From NCBI GenBank assembly GCA_002167555.2, contig NHDL02000006.1:18065-36937 (forward strand): DNA of 18,873 nt. The letters run 5' to 3'. The notes beneath the pieces are model-generated. The model did no database searches. It saw only the letters and a list, made by a program, of their open reading frames with translations, and was not told the origin of the DNA. This document shows positions 16,701 through 18,873 of the stretch, one piece after another. The stretch is from Deltaproteobacteria bacterium TMED58 (GTDB lineage: Bacteria; Desulfobacterota_D; UBA1144). Within the stretch, counting starts at the first letter, position 1. Each line of letters begins with the position of its first letter. The position numbers and the translations under genes are program-made.

Positions 16701-17381
16701 CCTTCCTGACTTATCCGAAAAGGTTACTGATAAAAAAACAGGTAACTCAACTAGGGTTTCTTTAAAAAGAGTTTTAATAGCAAAAATACAGGCCTTTAAA
16801 TTTAATGTGTCAAAGGTCGTTTCTGGTAAAAATATATCAACTCCCGAATGGTATAAAATTTTTGCCTGTTGATAATATGCCTCAGATAAATCCGCAAACG
16901 ATGTATTTCTGGCACTTGGGTCTTCAACATCAGGGGATATAGATGCTGTTCTATTGGTTGGTCCAAAAGCGCCCGAAATTAGAATCCTCTTATCATTAAC
17001 TAAACTAGCGGTCTCTTTTATTGCATCTTTTGCTGCTTTTACAGCGCTTTTATTTATTTCATCTACATAATTTTGTAGATTATAATCTTGCTGGGCTATT
17101 GAAGTTCCATTAAAAGTATTTGTTTCTATAATATCGGCGCCAGACAATATATATTTTTTATGAACATCTTTTATAGAATCTATATTTGTAATATTCAAAA
17201 TATCGTTATTACCCTTAAGGTCAGTTTTATGATTTTTAAATTCCTTTCCTCTATAATCCTCCTCTTCAAAACGATACTTTTGTATCATTGTACCCATAGC
17301 TCCATCCATCATAACTATTCGTTTGGAAGATAAATCATCCAGAAAGCTGAAAACTTCAGATTTTGTTATTTTAATGCTCAT
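13707..17381 (-). CDS. metH: Cobalamin-dependent methionine synthase
   Basis: Transfers a methyl group from 5-methyltetrahydrofolate to homocysteine through methylcobalamin, making methionine in the cytoplasm. All four modules are present in 1224 residues, the usual full length. The homocysteine domain has zinc ligands C253, C318 and C319 ([11 protein letters not shown]). The folate-binding domain starts near 355 ([15 protein letters not shown], 365-379). The cobalamin module carries D762-x-H764-x-x-G767 ([11 protein letters not shown]). The C-terminal AdoMet reactivation domain has [17 protein letters not shown] (1132-1148), which contains the AdoMet-binding R/P/Y motif. The enzyme should therefore be active and reactivatable. 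It overlaps the gloB-like gene by 11 bp upstream and the 168-aa gene by one base downstream, forming a tightly coupled trio. No cobalamin riboswitch is seen in the leader. Cobalamin must be supplied by the cell or the environment. Confidence 0.97.
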   Translation of the reverse strand: MSIKITKSEVFSFLDDLSSKRIVMMDGAMGTMIQKYRFEEEDYRGKEFKNHKTDLKGNNDILNITNIDSIKDVHKKYILSGADIIETNTFNGTSIAQQDYNLQNYVDEINKSAVKAAKDAIKETASLVNDKRILISGAFGPTNRTASISPDVEDPSARNTSFADLSEAYYQQAKILYHSGVDIFLPETTFDTLNLKACIFAIKTLFKETLVELPVFLSVTFSDKSGRTLSGQTIEAFWESVRHSKPYAVGMNCGLGGASLYDYMKVLSQVADTKTFCYPNAGLPNPLSETGYDETPEMTADGVESLVKSDLVNFVGGCCGTTPEHIEATCNKIKSYKPRLNSKTSEYSTFSGLELLKKDEINNFLLIGERTNVTGSPKFSRLIKDGDFESALDIAKQQVDNGAHIIDINFDEGLIDSEECMIKFLNLIASEPDISRVPIMIDSSKWSVIEAGLKCIQGRGIVNSISLKEGKDIFVEQASKVLEFGASVVVMAFDEEGQATEIDDKVRICKRAYDILVKEVGFNPRDIIFDSNILTIGTGIDEHKNYAVNFLEAITLIKKQCPGALTSGGVSNLSFAFRGNNKVREAMHSVFLFYAINKGLDMAIVNAGMLEVYEEIDKELLSIVENVIFNKSENATEILIDYANRINISSDAQEKELEWMSFDLEKRIAHQVIKGITTNIENDAEEARLKYPSPLDVIEGPLMDGMKVVGQLFGDGKMFLPQVVKSARSIKKAVNYLEPFMEKDKNSVSAAGKILIATVKGDVHDIGKNIVSVVARCNGYEVDDMGVMVSCSDIIDKVKEFNPDIIGLSGLITPSLDEMIANVVEFKKNGIDVPVLIGGATTSKAHTAIKIAPKYPDDVVVHVPDASLVVGVCRDLLNKDSGNDYKESIKKEQKDFSVKYEQNKNVNFIPFEEARNRAPRIDFGNSKHKIKNFSLRKWDFEINEIVKYIDWSPFFWTWELKGIYPNIFRNKKYGSQAKDLFKDAEIMLKTLINENVLSLKGLSRIFKAYSENEDILLIDDKGIELEKFSFLRQQVDKKAKDSNYYCLSDFVSSKKSDNDILGSFVVSAGNEVDEYAMEYEKKGDDYTSIIIKAIGDRLAEACAEYLHREIRIENGDSEEFNLKSLIKEDYNGIRPAHGYPSIPDHSEKAKIWDLLEVEKNIDVSLTENFALNPASSICGLYFFNPQSRYFNLGKISNAQFELYAAKKGYNIDRMRSLLQNNLID

Positions 17382-18177
17382 CGCGCAATTGCCTCAATAA
17401 TCTAAATCGAAACTCTATCTTTTCATCCTTAAATAAATCTTTTTTCTTAAGATAATCTAAGAACGAAAACTCATCAATTCTTAAAAAAGGGTTATATTTT
17501 TTTTCAAAACTAAGATCAAATAAAGGGCTTAGTTTTTCTGGCTTGTAACTAGTTGCCATGTCAGATAATTCCTCAGGTATCTCTGATGAATTTTTATATA
17601 AAGATTCTAGAAAAGATATATTATTATACAGATAATCATGACCAGGAAGGAGTAATAATTCTTCAGGTAGGTTTTTTATCTTATGAGTTATGGTTCTAAA
17701 TAGCATAGATACATCGCCACGAAATTTAACATTTCCTACACCTAGATTGAATATAACATCACCACAAAAAAAATATTTATCTAGAATAAGCGATATGTGC
17801 TCATGACAGTGTCCTGGTGTGTGTAATACCTTAATATTTAGATTACCTAGTTTTATAATATCATTCTCAAAGACATTCTGAATTTCAAATTCAAATAAAT
17901 CTTTACAGTCGATATGAGCTAACAATGGGCATTTATATTTTTCTAAAAAATAATGATTATATTTGATATGGTCTGGATGAGCATGTGTATTAAATATATA
18001 TATTGGAACCAAACTGTTCTCTTTTAATATTTTTTCTATTTCATCTTTATCCAAAGGATCAATTATAATGCACTCCTTCGATGTATTGCAGGATAGTACA
18101 TAATTAATATTTCTATCACTATTCTCAACTAAAAATCTATATATTGTAAATTCATTATTTTCTATAATTTCGTACAT
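17371..18177 (-). CDS. Glyoxalase II-like metallo-beta-lactamase-fold hydrolase
   Basis: Metallo-beta-lactamase-fold thioester hydrolase of the hydroxyacylglutathione hydrolase (GloB) type, 268 residues. The two-metal site is complete: THAHPDH with H65, H67, D69 and H70, then H123 in TPGHCHEH, D140 in FFCGDVIF and H180 in LPGHDYLYN. The C-terminal part contains [10 protein letters not shown], resembling the glyoxalase II 'NPFLR' element, and a helical tail. This favours GloB over a general beta-lactamase-fold protein. It could also be a persulfide dioxygenase (ETHE1-like), but the PFLR element and the D140 context argue for GloB. The second step of methylglyoxal detoxification is the expected role. 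The metH start codon lies inside its last codons (11-bp overlap), so it leads the gloB-metH-168-aa transcript. It is divergent from thrC across 177 bp. Confidence 0.82.
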   Translation of the reverse strand: MYEIIENNEFTIYRFLVENSDRNINYVLSCNTSKECIIIDPLDKDEIEKILKENSLVPIYIFNTHAHPDHIKYNHYFLEKYKCPLLAHIDCKDLFEFEIQNVFENDIIKLGNLNIKVLHTPGHCHEHISLILDKYFFCGDVIFNLGVGNVKFRGDVSMLFRTITHKIKNLPEELLLLPGHDYLYNNISFLESLYKNSSEIPEELSDMATSYKPEKLSPLFDLSFEKKYNPFLRIDEFSFLDYLKKKDLFKDEKIEFRFRLLRQLRDEH

Positions 18178-18211
18178 TTTCTTAGTATACCTCTATAATA
18201 AATACACTTAA

Positions 18212-18240
18212 TTGTTTTTTTTCTAAATTAATACTATAAT
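18212..18240 (+). promoter_or_regulatory. Sigma-70-type promoter for thrC
   Basis: A TTGTTT -35 box (18212-18217) and a perfect TATAAT -10 box (18235-18240) are separated by exactly 17 bp. This is the best promoter match in the window. It predicts a transcript starting near 18246-18248, giving a leader of about 108 nt before the thrC ATG. Confidence 0.55.
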
Positions 18241-18243
18241 ATA

Positions 18244-18310
18244 AATGTCGTCATTTAACTCTAATTGCAGCGACATTAAATAACTGCTAAACAGAGAAAG
18301 GGCTTTTTCT
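18244..18310 (+). promoter_or_regulatory. Putative structured leader of thrC mRNA (two hairpins)
   Basis: Hairpin one: AATGTCG (18244-18250) pairs perfectly with CGACATT (18271-18277) around a 20-nt loop. Hairpin two: AGAGAAA (18293-18299) pairs with TTTTTCT (18304-18310), including one G-U pair, around a GGGC tetraloop. It is followed by more T-rich sequence, like a weak intrinsic terminator. Loop bases CTCT (18259-18262) can pair with AGAG (18293-18296), and GCAG (18267-18270) with CTGC (18284-18287), so alternative folds are possible. This is not a riboswitch class I recognise, and AT-rich DNA yields weak hairpins by chance. Confidence 0.35.
18245..18283 (+). other. Possible 12-codon leader peptide ORF upstream of thrC
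   Basis: An ATG-to-TAA micro-ORF encodes a 12-residue peptide with four serines given by four different codons, plus Asn, Cys, Asp, Ile and Lys. It contains no threonine and only one isoleucine codon, so it is not a classical thr-type attenuator peptide. It spans hairpin one of the leader and starts at or next to the predicted transcript start, so it would have to be translated without a leader. It is about as likely to be chance as real. Confidence 0.2.
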
Positions 18311-18343
18311 TTTGTCTTTCCTCTTGAGTTACATTTAAATTTT

Positions 18344-18348
18344 AGGAG
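18344..18348 (+). promoter_or_regulatory. Shine-Dalgarno site of thrC
   Basis: AGGAG lies six bases before the thrC ATG at 18355. It is one of the few strong ribosome-binding sites in the window and settles the start codon. Confidence 0.75.
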
Positions 18349-18354
18349 TTTATT

Positions 18355-18873
18355 ATGTCTAACTCATTTGTTGTAAATCTTCGTTGCGCTGACAAAACTT
18401 GTGGTACTGAGTACAAGAAAGAAGCAAATTATGTATGCGAAGATTGTTTTGGTCCATTAGAAGTTAATTATGACTATCAAGAAATAAAAAAAAATCTAAC
18501 TATTGAAAAAATTCTTAGTCGAGAAAAAAATTTATGGAGATATAAGGAGCTATTACCTTTGGATTCAGAGCCTACTGTTGGTTTAAACTCAGGTTTTACT
18601 CCATTAATTAAAGCCGAAAATCTAGCAAAAAAATTAGGAGTCGATGAACTTTATATAAAGAATGATGGTGTATCTTTTCCTACCTTATCATTCAAAGATA
18701 GAGTTGTCTCAGTAGCCTTATCTAAGGCTATAGAATTAGGATACGATACCGTAGGATGTGCATCTACTGGAAATCTAGCAAATTCTGTTGGTGCAAATGC
18801 AACCGCTGCAAATCTTAAAAGTTTTATTTTTATACCCTCTGATTTAGAAGAATCAAAAATTATTGGTACTTCA
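18355..18873 (+). CDS. thrC: Threonine synthase (N-terminal 173 residues; truncated by window edge)
   Basis: PLP-dependent enzyme that converts O-phosphohomoserine to threonine, the last step of threonine synthesis. The visible N-terminus has a small zinc-ribbon-like pair of motifs (CADKTCG at about 11-17 and CEDC near 29-32). These occur in one branch of threonine synthases and not in the E. coli enzyme. A strand-rich linker and GLNSGFTPL follow, then the PLP-lysine motif LSFKDR and the phosphate-binding CASTGNLANSVGANA stretch. Cysteine synthase and threonine dehydratase are close in fold, but the N-terminal ribbon plus SGFTPL favour thrC. The ATG has an AGGAG site six bases upstream and lies behind a 108-nt leader. 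The rest of the gene lies beyond the window. Confidence 0.92.
   Translation, partial: MSNSFVVNLRCADKTCGTEYKKEANYVCEDCFGPLEVNYDYQEIKKNLTIEKILSREKNLWRYKELLPLDSEPTVGLNSGFTPLIKAENLAKKLGVDELYIKNDGVSFPTLSFKDRVVSVALSKAIELGYDTVGCASTGNLANSVGANATAANLKSFIFIPSDLEESKIIGTS

Larger units (their letters stand above)
18178..18354. promoter_or_regulatory. Divergent intergenic region between gloB/metH and thrC
   Basis: This 177-bp gap is the longest in the window. It holds the thrC promoter and a structured leader, described separately. For the minus-strand gene the AT-rich stretch beside its start codon contains TATTAT-like sequence near 18194-18199, but no convincing -35 box. No tRNA or recognised riboswitch was seen. 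Because both flanking transcripts serve aspartate-family amino acids, shared control from this gap is conceivable but not shown. Confidence 0.5.

Noticed and set aside
18245-18310. Known riboswitch (SAM-II, SAM-V, cobalamin) in the thrC/metH gap
   Set aside because: The short stems and loops do not match the conserved cores of these classes as I know them; without a covariance search no class can be named.
1-18873. Mobile elements, defence islands, CRISPR arrays, tRNA or rRNA genes
   Set aside because: No transposase, integrase, terminal inverted repeats, spaced direct repeats or cloverleaf-like sequence was seen, and gene content is housekeeping throughout.

Overview
The window reads as a compact stretch of chromosome from a very AT-rich (roughly 30% GC by eye), streamlined bacterium, probably free-living and aquatic. 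The evidence is a core of housekeeping enzymes (ileS, hemB, lpdA, metH, thrC, ndh, hflK), almost no intergenic space, and many gene overlaps of 1 to 18 bp. A DUF1289 protein and an HflK/FtsH-type membrane protease system point to Proteobacteria or a neighbouring phylum. The HflK and ThrC sequences look more like the alpha/deltaproteobacterial styles than the E. coli style. I cannot place the organism more precisely. There are no transposases, integrases, CRISPR arrays, tRNA or rRNA genes that I can see.

Left block (1-7201, all minus strand; transcription runs right to left): an unrecognised 113-aa protein, ileS (TTG start, no gap), a type II NADH dehydrogenase (ndh), a DUF2939 membrane-anchored protein, a DUF2237 cysteine-rich protein, a sodium:dicarboxylate/amino-acid symporter (DAACS family), and the N-terminal part of hflK cut by the window edge. 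Gaps are 0 to 47 bp, so one or two transcripts could cover the block.

Middle block: lpdA and an M20 metallopeptidase (7274-9786, plus) overlap by one base. They run into a convergent HAD phosphatase whose stop codon shares a TTAA with theirs. hemB (10542-11513, plus) follows, divergent from that HAD. Then come a single-domain EamA transporter and an HDHD3-like HAD protein (minus, overlapping by 11 bp). Divergent from these is a small plus-strand pair: a degenerate receiver-like protein and a 56-aa DUF1289 protein, overlapping by 11 bp.

Right block: gloB-like metallo-hydrolase, metH and an unrecognised 168-aa protein (18177-13201, minus) are translationally linked by overlaps. thrC starts at 18355 on the plus strand behind a good sigma-70 promoter and a roughly 110-nt leader, and runs off the end. 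Threonine synthase and cobalamin-dependent methionine synthase, which both belong to the aspartate-family amino-acid pathways, are therefore transcribed from divergent sides of one 177-bp intergenic region. No metE is visible, so within this window methionine synthesis depends on vitamin B12.

No obvious new multi-gene system stands out. The most interesting items are the thrC leader (nested micro-ORF and hairpins), the unrecognised proteins coupled to ileS and metH, and the small receiver-like/DUF1289 pair.
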